DNA of 64,000 nucleotides from Benincasa hispida (taxonomy: Eukaryota > Streptophyta > Magnoliopsida > Cucurbitales > Cucurbitaceae): assembly GCF_009727055.1 (NCBI RefSeq), contig NC_052354.1, positions 37,624,543 to 37,688,542 on the forward strand, in the 5' to 3' direction. Positions 1 through 11,441 of the stretch are shown here, piece after piece. Position 1 is the first letter of the stretch, and each line of letters starts with the position of its first letter. The notes under the pieces are model-generated. The model was given only the letters and a program-made list of their open reading frames with translations, was not told where the DNA came from and searched no databases. Made by a program: the position numbers and the translations under genes.

Positions 1-82
1 TGCTAAAATTCTACCATTAAACTGTAAATTAATTCTGAAATTTTGGAAAAATTTGGGCCAAAAAGTCTGTTCTGATACCAAT
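1..82 (-). mobile_element. Family A Copia element, start of internal region with primer-binding site
   Basis: Read on the minus strand, the bases just inside the LTR form a primer-binding site resembling TGGTATCAGAGC, the plant initiator-methionine tRNA type (plus-strand positions 71-82). The remaining bases are the first part of the leader, and the element continues off the left edge of the window. The same arrangement (LTR end CA, two bases, then the site) occurs in the plus-strand copy at 46637-46652, which fixes the orientation. Confidence 0.75.
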
Positions 83-872
83 TGAATGAACCGATTAAGG
101 TCTTTGAGCAGAAACGGGATCGGACCCAAATCCCAAATTTTATAGGTTCAAAAATTTTACAGAAAAGTATATAATATCATGCATTCGAAAATATATTTTA
201 CAGCATGTTATGAACAATTAAGAAAAGAGAAAAGAGAATAGGGAGATGAAAAATGAATCCTTGAAGATCAATCTTCTCCACGTAATTCATTTTCTCCGGA
301 ATTGCAATGAACTCAAAAACCCTAAATGGCCACCACTATTTGGTTTCCTCTGTATTCTTTGGAATGAGAATCCAAGAGTTTTGTGGGCTATGTATTTTTT
401 TAGAAGGAATGAGAATTAGAGATGAGAGGAGAGGAGATTGGAAGAGTGGGATCTCAGAACCTTTCCGTGTAAAACTCCCTCTGCCAAAACGAAGATGAAG
501 AAGATCTCCCTTTGCCAACCACCCAAACAATACGTGGGTTGAGAAAGAATAAGGGAGAGAAGTTATTTCCCTCCCTTAATTTCGAATATTACAATTAAAA
601 ATAAATTTAATTTTAATATATATATATATATATATATACACTTCGTTTTTTGTCTAAGTTACTTATTTTTTTGTCCAAGTTTCTTCTCTTTTTGTCTAAC
701 TCACTTCCTTTTTTCTTTGTGAGTTTCGGGAATATCCCCATTCATAGGTTTGAGATCCACATCTATGAATTGAAAGGTCCGAATGATCAACTCTGCAATC
801 AGTTGTTAGAATCAATAGATCTTCAAATCGTTCATTTGAAAAAATTGAAACCCTTCTTATTGGATGATCATG

Positions 873-910
<38 letters not shown>

Positions 911-2201
911 GTATGTATATATAACTATATGTTATATCATATATAACATATAACGAATTTAATTATATGAATCCAATTCACATAATTAATATTTGAATTG
1001 TATTCAAATATTTATTAACTTTGAAATAAACTTTATATTATAATGTATCAAATACATTATAGTAAATTATATCATATATAAATAAATTAAATCAATTATA
1101 TCACATATAATTAATTCCCTGAATTAATTTCAACCATTCAAATTAATCCAAAATTGATTCTCATTTAATCTCCACTGAGTTATAGAGGGGACCTCATAGA
1201 CCTGTAGCTTGAAGCTCCAATAGTACTTGAATATTAATTAAACTCCTTTAATTATATTATTCAACATCCATTAACTATCAGACACTCCACTAAAGATCGA
1301 CAGTTGCACTCTTCACACTACAGATATATTTCTGTGTCCATTTGATATAACCAGTCAATATTACCATGACCCTTCACAAATTGCTCAAAAGTACAGCTAA
1401 GCCAAAATTATCATTTTGCCCCTATAGCTACATCTAACTTCTTAAGTACCACTGATCCTTCTAATGAGCAATAAATCATAGTCCAACTATGACTAAATCC
1501 CCTACGGGCCAGGAGAGGGTGTAGCGCTACATTGTTCAAGTTTCGAAATCAAAGGACGAATCCTCAATCAGACGAATGTGTTATATAGTTGTATTCCCAA
1601 CTCCCCAATCAGACGAATCCTCAAAATGGTAGGCTTGTTGAGTCGGCGATCTAGCCACTCTCACCCATACAAATCAAAGGACCGCCCTCATAGGCAGGAG
1701 TTCACAATTCACTCAGGATTTAGGTCATGTCACATATAGTCATCTTGGTGAAATGTAAGTCTCTATTATGAACGGTGTTATATAATGAAACTAGACATTT
1801 CGTGTTTTGGTCTTATACAAACTCCTTTGTGTAGAATACTCCCGCTCACATGTCTTCACATGAATGATTAGGATTAGATCATTTGTAGCACTTTACGACA
1901 ATTGTAATATCTGCAAAGCGGGTCGTACTCATAGTGTCACCAGGATACAGGATAAGGTATCCAGCCTTATCCATCTACTATAGACCATTTAGGTTATCAC
2001 TTAAATATGATCCACTTGTGTGTTTCTGCATGCATGTTTAATCTACAGAAAATAACCTTGGATGTTAGTTTATTGGTTTGTGGGTTTAATGCTACTAAAT
2101 GTCAAATAAAATATATCATATTTTATTAAATAAATAAAATGTTTGTATAATACAATTACAAATTACAAAACCTTACGAGATTTAGGGCATCAACCCCAAC
2201 A
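83..2201 (-). repeat. 5' LTR of a minus-strand family A Copia element
   Basis: On the minus strand this begins TGTTGGGGTTGATGCCC and ends in CA next to a methionine-tRNA primer-binding site. About 2.1 kb long, it matches the LTR at 44652-46638 along its length, including shared text around the 'atggataaggntggatacc' stretch, with scattered substitutions. It is non-coding; the short ORFs inside it are fortuitous. It holds simple repeats at 616-638 (TA), 873-898 (AT) and 899-920 (GTAT). Because the primer-binding site lies to its left, this is the 5' LTR and the body of the element lies outside the window. Confidence 0.85.
616..638. repeat. (TA)n microsatellite in LTR
   Basis: A pure TA dinucleotide run lies inside the family A LTR. 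A second AT run at 873-898 continues directly into five or so GTAT units (899-920). Both are likely length-polymorphic. Confidence 0.9.
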
Positions 2202-2340
2202 ATCTGATGTCTGGGCAAGAGAAGCAAGCTTATGAGCTATATAATTGTAATTGAGCTTAACAAAATAGAAACCTTACTAGCACCACAACGATGAAAAGTA
2301 CAAAGAGTATCCATGAAATTTCAAATCTCATTGAAATATC
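2202..2340 (-). pseudogene. Remnant of a LINE/RNase H-like C-terminus
   Basis: Read on the minus strand, two short segments separated by a frameshift resemble the C-terminal end of the plant non-LTR retrotransposon RNase H (RVT_3-like) domain: one reads DTLCTFHRCGASKV and the next NYIAHKLASLAQTSD. The family A LTR begins immediately after it. No intact reading frame remains. This is a motif-level resemblance only, with no alignment behind it. Confidence 0.35.
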
Positions 2341-2908
2341 GAGTAGAGTTTGTTAGAAGGCACCTAAGAATCAAAGAATCATTCTCCTTAGAAGATTAAT
2401 ACTAGCTTTCAAAGCCTTGGAAAACTTGAATAAAACAACAAATAAAGAAAAAACATAAAAACTTGCCCAAAAGAACCTAAAAGCACATCTCAAAGAAAAA
2501 CAGATCTCAAGGAGTTACATTCAAATTAATTTCATGCCACTTAGAACAACAAAGAAGCACATTGAAAACCAAACAGCTTGATAATTCACTTAAGAAATGC
2601 AAGGTAGTAACATGGATTAGAAGGATATGTTTCCTCCAAATATAGTAATTAATGGCAGCATATCAGGCTACTCTCTAAGCCTTTCACCTCATACTATTGC
2701 ACTTTGCAGTATAAAATGACAAATCTAGTCAAACTTTATGCTCCACCGAGATGCTATAAGAGAGCACATCTCTCCACATAGTTCAACTAAAAGAGAAGTC
2801 AAAGAATAAATGATTGTAAAGACTCAAGTACTCCATTATTGTAAAAAAAACAAACAATCAATGGGGACATTTGTGATCCCAGGTCTATAACCTATCTCTC
2901 AAAGTTTT
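2341..2908. other. Intergenic, degenerate sequence
   Basis: No reading frame with recognisable protein character was found. It may be the decayed upstream continuation of the LINE-like remnant at 2202-2340, but I cannot support that from motifs. Confidence 0.3.
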
Positions 2909-3240
2909 TGATGATCCTACATTGAAAAATCATGGGACCTCATATTCTTTATTAGATAGATGAATTATTTCTCTCATTGTCAAGTAGTTTTGAGATATTT
3001 TGAGATTGAACCTCATATTATCTAATATGGTATTAGAGTTAATAAAGATCAAACGGGTATTCGATCCAAAAAATTGGGAATCGATCTAAGAATTTTGAAC
3101 TCAAACACTATTTTGAGGAGGTAAGTTGAGAATCCCACATTGAAAAATCGAGAGATATGAAAAAAGTACTTCCGTCTTCTTGTAAGCTTCTGTCTTCTTG
3201 TAAGTTAACTTAAATTTCTATGCGCAAGAGAGAATTAAAG
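2909..3240 (+). mobile_element. Possible TRIM (small non-coding LTR element)
   Basis: A roughly 115-base segment starts TGATGATCCTACATTGAAA and is followed by TGGTATTAGAG (3028-3038), which resembles the methionine-tRNA primer-binding site. About 85 bases later, after a purine-rich stretch, a second segment (from 3127) begins TGAGAATCCCACATTGAAA. Two short LTRs around a tiny interior with a primer-binding site is the TRIM layout. The right LTR is poorly conserved beyond its first 30 bases, so the right end is uncertain. Confidence 0.4.
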
Positions 3241-4611
3241 TTGTGGTCCATCTCAAGTTATAAATTCAACTTCATCTTTTCATTTTTGATACGTTACCCA
3301 AAAAAATGGCTATTCACTTTGTGGTGGAGGTCCCTTTAGGGTGGCCATTTTTCATCCATACAACTAGATATATTGGAGGGTAAATAAGGTCTTGATAAAA
3401 TGTGAATGGATATTTTTTAAAAACAGAAAAAAAAAAACCATAAAATTAGTTGAAGTTAACTAATCATTTCACTATTTTTAAAATAAGCTAGAGTTTTGTG
3501 TTTACATTATTAATTTCGTGAAAATAATAGTGAAATTGTCATGTTATATTTCATCAATTTTGAATGATATATAAAAGAGAAAGTTGAATCACCTCTTATG
3601 ACGATATCGAATCCATAGACATATGAAAGTGTTAGATATGTTGATTATCAGGATGAAATAGGGTATTTTGATAATTGCAATATTTGTTTTCATTGAAAGT
3701 GTTTTTTTTTTTAATTAATAATATGATCTAAGATTTAATCCATCCAAATTCAAACGATTTTGGTTAACATAATCAATTTGTCTGAATAACTTAATTTAGA
3801 CTAAAGTAAGCTGATGGTTTGTATTTACATTATTTAAGTGTTTATCATTTTCGCTATTTTTTACAACTTTGAAATAAACGACTAGAACAATAAAAAAATT
3901 GGTCCATTGTAACTCATTTCATAAAAATATACTTAAATTTAAACATGTAATCTAACTACGTTTGTCTCTTTTCGAAGTAATTAAGATGATTGTGTTTGTT
4001 TGTTAGGAGTTAATTCGAACTTGACAAAATAAGTAAAAAATCAAAAAAAGGTAGGTCGAAGATAAAGTGGATTTAGTTCAAATAAATTCAGTACCGACGA
4101 ATCATTGATCTAGTCATATCTAATCCTAATTTATGTAGTATGATGAAAAATTCATCTCATCTTCATCCTAGTAGGAAAAAGTAAACTTCTAGTCATACTC
4201 CCTAAAATACATCAATATAACTTTATATGAGATAACTTGAATTTGACTCTCAAATTCTTTAGCTTCCATATTCTTTCACTTTTTGACTTAAGCCTAGAGT
4301 GTATGCGACAAATACGACATAGATGTGCAGATTTTCTCTTTTACAGGTCACGTTCTTCTCCCTTTCGAACAAATTTATTACCGACATCACCTGAAAGTCA
4401 AGTGTTTTTCCTCGTCTGAATTTCAACATCAACGTTGTTTAATGAAAGTTGATGTAATTTGTATTGGTACCAGATGGATATGTTTCTAATGTAGTTTTAT
4501 ATTAATTTTCTCCATAAAAAACAATCAAAGAAAATAAGATAAAAAAAAAAAAGAAAATCACATAAATTCCAAAATCAAATTTATTTATAAACGGTAAAAA
4601 CTAAGTGCCTG
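3241..4611. other. Intergenic AT-rich sequence
   Basis: No gene or recognisable mobile element was seen here. There are many short A/T runs. The 60-codon open frame near 4237 has no protein character. Confidence 0.5.
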
Positions 4612-5145
4612 TTTGGAATGACTTAGAAAAAAATGTTTTTCAAAAATTTATTTTCATTTAAACACTTTTGATAAAAACTCTTTAAAATGAAACACACATA
4701 TATTTGGCAACTCATTTTCAAAAATTTTATATATTTGGTTTCTTATATGCTAAAAGTGTTTTTATTAATGTCAAATTACTATAGAGAAATTTCACAGCGA
4801 TAGTGGTGGCCAAAGTTGACAACAGCGTTTGCTGGAAATGGTGGTCGAAGGTTTGTCGAAGGTGGTGGCAGGAGGTAGGCCGACAGGGGTCGCTTGAAGT
4901 GGTGGCTAGAGGTTTTTCCGCAACAGTTATATGAGGTTGTGATCGAATTTCAAATTAGAAAGAGATTAACCATTATACTCGAAATTCATTTTTCTAAAAA
5001 TTGGTTTGAAGTGTTTATCTTAATCCAATTTATTTAATAAACTCATTTTTCCAAAATCTATTTTAAGTGGTTGTCAAACACTTGAATTTTTTCAAAATAA
5101 CTTATTTTAAAAATTTATCACTTGAAAATGTATTACAAACGTACA
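4612..5145. mobile_element. Possible MITE with a GC-rich core
   Basis: The left edge (GTTTGGAATGACTTAG) and the reverse complement of the right edge (GTTTGTAATACATTTTC) are weakly similar. The flanks repeat AT-rich phrases about cttgaaaa/tttcaaaa in inverted order. The centre (4790-4930) is unusually GC-rich, a run of GGTGG, GTCG and GGTCG units. Similar runs occur at 19525-19770 and, in the other orientation, at 35085-35360. The boundaries are estimates. Confidence 0.3.
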
Positions 5146-5417
5146 AGTTATTACATAATAAAAAGTAACATTTACTTTTTTATAAAATTTTATCAAATAT
5201 GGATTGAATCATTACAAATTGTAAAATACAGGGACTAGGTCTTATTTATTATAGGTTAGAAACTAAATTTTCACATATTTAAAAATGCATGGCGTTACAA
5301 ATTAAAATTTATGGATTTATATATATATAAAGGAACTAAATTATTATTTAACCCGATAAAACGATAAAATTACGTATTTGCGAATTGGAGGGAACCCCAA
5401 ATTTCAAATCCTCCAAC

Positions 5418-5425
5418 TTTGGCGG
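5418..5425 (+). promoter_or_regulatory. Candidate E2F site upstream of XRCC3
   Basis: The octamer TTTGGCGG lies about 32 bases before the XRCC3 start codon. It resembles the plant E2F consensus TTTSSCGC, found in many S-phase and DNA-repair genes. It stands out as one of few GC-rich words in an AT-rich upstream region. The function is inferred from sequence and position only. Confidence 0.4.
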
Positions 5426-5456
5426 TTGATATCAGTCGGCATTTTGAGAATCAGAA

Positions 5457-6338
5457 ATGACGCCGGAAAATCTCCTCCATCTCCTTCAAACCACCCAAAA
5501 GTGCACCTTCGGATGTCCGATCATCGACCGCTCCGCCGGCGGCGGCGTCGCCTGTAGCTCCCTCACTGAAATCGTCGCCGAAAGCGGCTGCGGCAAAACC
5601 CAACTCTGTCTCCAGCTCTCCCTCTACGCTCAGCTCCCTCTCTCCAATGGCGGCCTCAACGCCTCATCTCTCTACATCCACACCGAGTTCCCTTTCCCCT
5701 TCCGACGTCTTCAACAGCTTTCCCAAGCATTTTCCTCTTCATATCCCCAATTTTCTAATCCCTCCGATCACATCTTTGTCGAACCGGTTCACTCTGCCCA
5801 CCAACTGTTCGACATAATGCCCAAGATAGAATCCTTCCTTAAAAATTCAAATTCCCAATTGCCCATCAGGCTTATTGTAATTGATTCAATTGCGGCGTTG
5901 TTTCGCTCTGATTTCGACAACACCCCATCTGATCTCAAGCGGAGATCATCTCTGTTTTTCAAGATTTCTGGGAAGTTGAAGTTGTTGGCTAAGAGGTATT
6001 CTTTGGGTGTGGTGTTGACGAATCAGGTAGTTGATTTGATCGGTTCTTCTGATGGATTGAATGCTTTAAGAATTGGGAATTTGAAGTTCTTGAGTTCGTC
6101 GGGACGACAGGTTTGCCCGGCGCTGGGGCTGGCGTGGGCTAATTGTGTTAATACAAGATTGTTTCTGTCAAGAAATGAGGAAATTGTTGGAGAAGGTGAA
6201 GGGATGATGAATGGAAGTGAATTAGTGCAAAGAAGAACTAGAAGATGGCTTCATGTTGTTTTTGCTCCACATTTGCCTAAATCATCTTGTGAGTATGTAA
6301 TTAATAGAGAAGGAGTTGTGGGAGTTGAAAGCCAATGA
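5457..6338 (+). CDS. XRCC3: DNA repair protein XRCC3 homologue (RAD51 paralogue)
   Basis: A single uninterrupted frame encodes 293 residues, close to the roughly 300 of plant XRCC3. The core is a RecA/RAD51-type ATPase. Walker A is AESGCGKT (residues 41-48; the first position is Ala instead of the usual Gly), and Walker B is RLIVIDSIAAL (138-148, with Asp143). Further matches are the N-terminal KCTFGCPIID segment, the VVLTNQV strand near 192, and the PALGLAWANCVNTRLFLSR segment before the C-terminus, all typical of XRCC3. In the family the protein pairs with RAD51C and supports RAD51 in homologous recombination and meiosis in the nucleus. The ATG is the first in the frame and gives a standard N-terminus. 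No intron is needed. The coding part is markedly more GC-rich than its surroundings, especially 5460-5660. A candidate E2F site lies just upstream. Confidence 0.93.
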   Translation: MTPENLLHLLQTTQKCTFGCPIIDRSAGGGVACSSLTEIVAESGCGKTQLCLQLSLYAQLPLSNGGLNASSLYIHTEFPFPFRRLQQLSQAFSSSYPQFSNPSDHIFVEPVHSAHQLFDIMPKIESFLKNSNSQLPIRLIVIDSIAALFRSDFDNTPSDLKRRSSLFFKISGKLKLLAKRYSLGVVLTNQVVDLIGSSDGLNALRIGNLKFLSSSGRQVCPALGLAWANCVNTRLFLSRNEEIVGEGEGMMNGSELVQRRTRRWLHVVFAPHLPKSSCEYVINREGVVGVESQ

Positions 6339-6539
6339 CCTCTTCTTATCAACTTATTAATTTTGTGGGGGAGAACTAAAGTTTGTATGATCTATGTTTT
6401 GGTTTTGATGAATTATAGAAATTTTAGTGTGTGTAACCTCCATTTTGATTGGTACTTTTTTTTTTTCAGTACATCGACACGTGGATTAGGGGATTCAAAC
6501 CTTTAATCTCCAAGGTTGATGGTGTATGTCCACTTGAGT
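6339..6539 (+). other. Downstream region of XRCC3
   Basis: The TGA stop ends the gene at 6338. T-rich sequence follows, with no clear AATAAA signal identified. Nothing else is supported here. Confidence 0.4.
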
Positions 6540-6890
6540 TATACATTTATAGTATTAAATTTTTGTCGATATCTTAATAGTTCCACGTTACTATAGGGGT
6601 CGACATTTATATTTTCATTATATCGTAGAAAAATCCATAAAGCATCAAATATAAGCAATAGAATAATATTAATGTAAATATAATAATAAATATTAAACAT
6701 GTTAACTTGATTAAAATTTATAAAATGATTTTTTATTAATTTAAAAATATTAAAAATATTTTATTTTCTAGAAATATCCATCGATATCGATATTTATCGA
6801 TATTTCCATTGACATTTTCAAAAAATTAAGACATCGACATTTTCATTGACTTCAACATTTTTAACTTTGGTTACACTCAAATTTGCAATT
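6540..6890. repeat. Dispersed repeat, copy 1
   Basis: This segment contains repeated cgacatttatatttt / tcgatatt words and shares a stretch (around 6620-6725) with 10750-10870. Both copies run through 'aaatccatnaagcatnaaatanaa', 'atgtaaatata' and 'acatgttaactt' in the same order. It is non-coding and its class is unknown. Confidence 0.55.
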
Positions 6891-7108
6891 AGTGAGTTTT
6901 TTACTTGTGAAAATTTGAGTTGAAATATAAAAGGTAGATATCGTAGATAACAAAAAGTTTTTTAAAAAAAATCAACAACAAATTAGTCTTGATACTACAT
7001 TCAAGATATATTGAAAGTAAATGAATTAAAATTAAATAAAATTCAAAATATAGGAACCAAAATGATATTTAAACAAAAAAATCAATTATTAAGATAATTT
7101 ATTGTCAT

Positions 7109-9010
7109 TGTTAAATGGAATTTTGGCCGATCACAAGTTGTCATGTCATCGCAATGAAATCCCGAGCTTGTTGTGAAAATTATAGACAGTATCGAGCTGA
7201 GCAATTAAAGTCGCCCAACCAAATTCAAACCCATGATAATATTTTGGGTCAAATTAAGGATTGAGGTCACCAAAAGCAATTGGGTTCAAGCCCATGTAAG
7301 GTCCATGAAAAAATCTTTATAAATAAAGGTTTTACCCCTTCATTTGAGGAAGGGGGATTGTTGGAAGAAATCAAAGGCTGAAGCTCTGAAAACTGAAATT
7401 CCAAAGCTCTAAAGCTCTATTGAAGAACACAAATCCCTTGAAGATCAAAAGACATACTAAATCTCTGAAGACTAAAGCTAGAGATGTTCAATTTTCCGGC
7501 AAGGAGTGAGGGGGAGGGGGGAATTCCCCATGAGCTAAACGAGGAAGGGGATGAGGAATGGATTCCCCGTCTTAGCCCTTGCCCACGCCCCGATTAACCT
7601 CTATTTATTTGTTTAGTATAATTATTTAATGTTATGTTGTTGTTATTATATAAATATTACATTTAAATTTCAAGTTTGACTGTTTATTGGTCAAGATAAT
7701 GAATATGTCTAAATTGAATATTTAAATTTAGATTATATATGTGAATAATTTAATTTATATTCATTTATTTCTACTAAAAAAGTTGATTAATTTTTTTAGG
7801 CCAAAATTTGAATAATTTATCTTTAAATTCAAATTGTCATGTAAAACTAACCATAATAAATAATTTAGTAATAAAGTTAATTATTTAATTAAAAATTTTC
7901 CACATTAGTGATTTGAATTAATTAGTTTTTTCAAAAAAAAAAAAACTAATAGGAAAAAAATTTCCGCAGGGAATCCAATCCCCGTCAATTTCCCTGGAAA
8001 ATCCCCGCCTCAATCCCTGGGGAATGAAATGGGGACGGTCCCTATCCCCGCCTTATCCCATGGACATCTCTAGCTGAAGCTCTCAAGATCCAAATACTGA
8101 AACTCCCAAGTCTTGAAGACCAAAGCTCTTAAGCTCTTAAGTGCTGGAGATTGAAGCTTTTCAAGTTCCAAATACCGAAGCAATCAAGTTCTAAATAACT
8201 AAAGACCGAAACTATTAGAAGCTTCAAAGTTCGACAAATTGGCCGTATCTTCACAACCTACAAGCTAAATATTCAATCTCCTCAAACTCAAGGAAAAGCT
8301 CACAAGTAGGTCAACAAGTCAGAGGTCAATCCAAGCCGATCAACAAGCCAAAGGTCGATCCAAGCTGATCAACAAGTCACAAGACGATTCAAACTTATCA
8401 ACAAGCCCAAAGGCTACTCCAAACTAATCAACAACTCCAAAAGTCGATCCTCCAACAAGATCATCAAGCCCAAAGGCTGATTATCCAAGAAGATCAGCAA
8501 GCTTAAGGATTAAAGTCTAAAGACTACTCTAAGCTAATTAGCAAGTCCAAAGAACGATCCTCTTAGAAGATCAACAAGCAAGGATTAACGTTTACTTTTC
8601 GAGAGAAAGAAATAAAAGATCAAATATTAGAGATTGTACTCACTGTATTATACTGAAATTAATATAAATATACATCCAAATTCTACGAATTAAATTTCTC
8701 TAAAAATCTCGTCAAACAGAAATACATTTTTTACTAAAGAACTTGTAATTAAAATAATTTTGCTAAGAATATTTATTTGGAACCAATTCCAACCGCACTT
8801 TGAAGGGTTAAGTTTCTAGGTAATATTGTGTAATATTGTTTTGTTAGTATTGGATTTAACATATTCATTTTACTATAAATGCATTATAAAGAAGAAATAT
8901 ACTTGTGCTTGTTGTTGATTTATTGATACAAATTATAATTAAATTTATTTTAACTCATCATCTCAAGTTTTTAGGTTGATGAATGCTTTTAAATGGTATT
9001 AGAACAGGTC
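7109..9010 (+). mobile_element. Decayed LTR-like element with primer-binding-site-like end
   Basis: The segment starts at a TGTT word and carries a TATA-like box (tataaataaag near 7318-7328). It ends at 8994-9005 with TGGTATTAGAAC, similar to the methionine-tRNA primer-binding site. Between 7360 and 8590 it holds many imperfect repeats of phrases such as 'gaagctct', 'aaagctct', 'atcaacaagtc' and 'caaaggtcgatcc'. No protein domain is present. An LTR plus leader origin fits, but the opposite LTR was not found. A hAT-like MITE (7479-8072) has inserted into it. Confidence 0.35.
7479..8072. mobile_element. hAT-like MITE with GC-rich arms
   Basis: The termini are inverted: TAGAGATGTTCA at the left, and TAGAGATGTCCA as the reverse complement of the right end. 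The flanking octamers actaaagc (7471-7478) and gctgaagc (8073-8080) match at 6 of 8 positions, as expected for an aged 8-bp hAT target duplication. Both arms are rich in GGGGA / TCCCC blocks (7505-7600 and 7965-8060) that can pair, around an AT-rich middle of about 350 bases. It is non-coding. Confidence 0.6.
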
Positions 9011-9051
9011 ATGTGCTTAAACCCCGGTAAAGTATTAATATAATTAAATTT

Positions 9052-9443
9052 AAGTTAAAATATCATTTTGGTCCCTAAATTTTGAGGTTTATTTAATTTT
9101 GGTCCATATATTCTTAAGAAATCTGAAATTTAGTCCCTGCCCCTTGTTTACTGTATATTTTTTTTCAAAATTTTTTTATTATTTTTAGCATTTCTACACT
9201 AAATTCTAAAAACGTATATTACATATTATATGTCATGACATGAAAACTAGTATTATTATTTAGCCAATTCTATTTTTGGGCTGCTAAACTTGGGTGGGTC
9301 TAAGCACGGGAACTGAGCCATGCAAAAATTAACTTTGGAGGGCTAAATTAAAGATTTATTAAAAATATGTGGACTAAAATTGGACATTTACAAATACATG
9401 GACTAGCCACAAAATATAGAAACCAAAATGATACTTTAACCTT
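9052..9443. mobile_element. MITE with ~32-bp terminal inverted repeats
   Basis: The left end reads AAGTTAAAATATCATTTTGG. The reverse complement of the right end reads AAGGTTAAAGTATCATTTTGG. The match extends about 32 bases with a few differences. Inside, 'tttggtcc' phrases at the left mirror 'ggactaaa' phrases at the right, so much of the element can fold back. It is non-coding. The target duplication was not resolved. Confidence 0.55.
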
Positions 9444-10240
9444 AAAACTACAGCAACACGTCAACTTATACTTTTGAATTTATTAATTATTTAACACGAT
9501 CCCTAATCAATAATAACACATAAACTCAACCTTTTGGCCTTTTAGCTTGATTAGTGATTTAACACACTACCACTTTGTGGGAAGTTCGACTCGAGAAATA
9601 ATGAAAAGATCAAGGGATGAAGTTGTATTTAATGCTTCCATGTGCCCATCGTCATTGAACCTTTTTATAATTATGATCTTAGCTTGGTTTTTATTAAATT
9701 GGAGCCGCATTTAGTAGTTTTTCAAGGTTCACCATAATCCAATTCTTTTTGTGATTGCAATCATGTTCATATTAAGCTGTTTTTCTTCTTTTTGCTCCTT
9801 ATAAGTAGACTATATCATGACAGCATTTTCTTCTATTCCTTGCAATGATCCAGCAGTTTCAAACTTTTCTTTTATGACTACAGTTATATTGTGATAGAAG
9901 TTCAATCCCGATACCGCATTAGGTTAAGGAATTAGACGATAATCGCTCCCGGCACCCCAATGCATGCTGTCCTCTTAGGCGTGCAAGCGCAACACTAAGT
10001 AGTCCAAGCCAATCCACGTAAACGAACAGTGGATAATCACATTTCTTAGAAGTACTAAATACAACTCCATGAATAGGCAAAATGAAAGTAGCAATAATGA
10101 TACAAGATGCATGGGAAAATCATCCAAAAAGACATAATATGCCTCAGGAGGATCTCCACTGTAACATTACTCTTCTGTATTGGGGGGTCGATACTAATAA
10201 AGCAACAAAAATATTGATAATGGTAAGTATGAAAAAATAA
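9444..10240. other. Intergenic region, moderately complex
   Basis: No coding frame is supported. Positions 9895-10190 are less AT-rich and less repetitive than their neighbours and could belong to the 3' untranslated region or to an extra 3' exon of the minus-strand gene at 11442-15594. I see no decisive signal for that. Confidence 0.3.
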
Positions 10241-10378
10241 TAATGGCAGAAAGCTGTCATTTGTGTTCCAATTTGTTCGGTGTTTTTCACTTCCTTGTGG
10301 AGTCTGTATCTTTGAACATTAGTTTGTTTTCATGAATTCAATGAAAAAAATTCTCTCTGGTTAAAAAATAATAATAAT
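10241..10378 (+). mobile_element. LINE (L1-type) 3' end remnant
   Basis: The text 'gagtctgtatctttgaacat' ... 'catgaattcaatgaaaaaa' followed by an A-rich tail is the typical 3' tail of plant L1 elements. A close cousin occurs at 13200-13270. It is 5'-truncated with no coding part. Confidence 0.45.
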
Positions 10379-10679
10379 GGCAAAATGCCCGAATATATTT
10401 ATTTACACGGGTGATGTTCTATGTGACATTTAACAATTCAACCAGAGTACCAGACATTTACAAACTTTGCAGCCGCAACAATAATGAATGCATACCTTAT
10501 TCCCATTTTCAGCTTAGGGGTGGCATGGAAACTCAGCACATGAATGTTATGTTATTGTTCTTCAAACACCTGTAGACTCAACTAGTTAAGATATATGTCC
10601 ACGACGATCAAGATGTCAAATATTCAAATTTTCCCCACTCAACTTGTTAACTCAAAATAATAATAATAATATTAAATTT

Positions 10680-11050
10680 TCATCGACATGTTGATATTTC
10701 CATCTATATTTCCACATTTTCATGGATTTGACATCTAACATGAAGCGTAAATCGACATTTTCATTGTATCATAAAAAAATCCATGAAGCATAAAATAATA
10801 AGCAGCAAAATGTCATTAATGTAAATATATTATAAATAATAGACATGTTAACTTATTTAAAAATAATAAAATGTTTATTTGTTAATATAAATATTTTTTT
10901 TGAATATTTTGTTTTTATAATTTTTTCAGAAATACATCGAAATCAACATTTTACTGCTATTTCGATCAAAAAAGAAGAATCTTTGAGCATCCATTTTCAA
11001 CTTTTCAGATTCTTTAAGCATCCAAATTTGAGTAATCTACTTAGCAAATT
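10680..11050. repeat. Dispersed repeat, copy 2
   Basis: It shares its order of words with 6540-6890 (tcgacattttcattgta, tccatgaagcataaaat, atgtaaatata, acatgttaact). The two copies flank the 7.1-10.6 kb interval in the same orientation. The identity of the family is unknown. Confidence 0.55.
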
Positions 11051-11441
11051 CACATCACTTCCCTATATCTCATTTTGTGGTATCTAAGGCATTCTGCTGG
11101 GCTGCCATATAAACCTTGTAATCAACACCTTATCTATGAGAAGTTAATAGAGTGAAATATAATTTTATAACAAATAAAATAACTCTCTCTCTTTCAAGAA
11201 CTTAGCCCAAGTTTTCATGGTAGTTTTAACTTATGTTTAATGGTTTTCCTTTAGTGGTAACTATGGTTTGGATCAAGGATCAAGATCAAAATGTGACATT
11301 GATTGGTGATAATAAAAGGAAAACAAGGGACATGAAAATCTTCGCAAGTTAATTAAGCTCTCTAAAACCTATATAACACACAGAATATAAGGGCATACCT
11401 GTTACGATCGAAAATGTTGTCTGTATAATCGACTCAAAGTC

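Noticed and set aside
650..946. A 98-codon plus-strand frame
   Set aside because: It lies in the family A LTR and half of it is translated AT/GTAT microsatellite.
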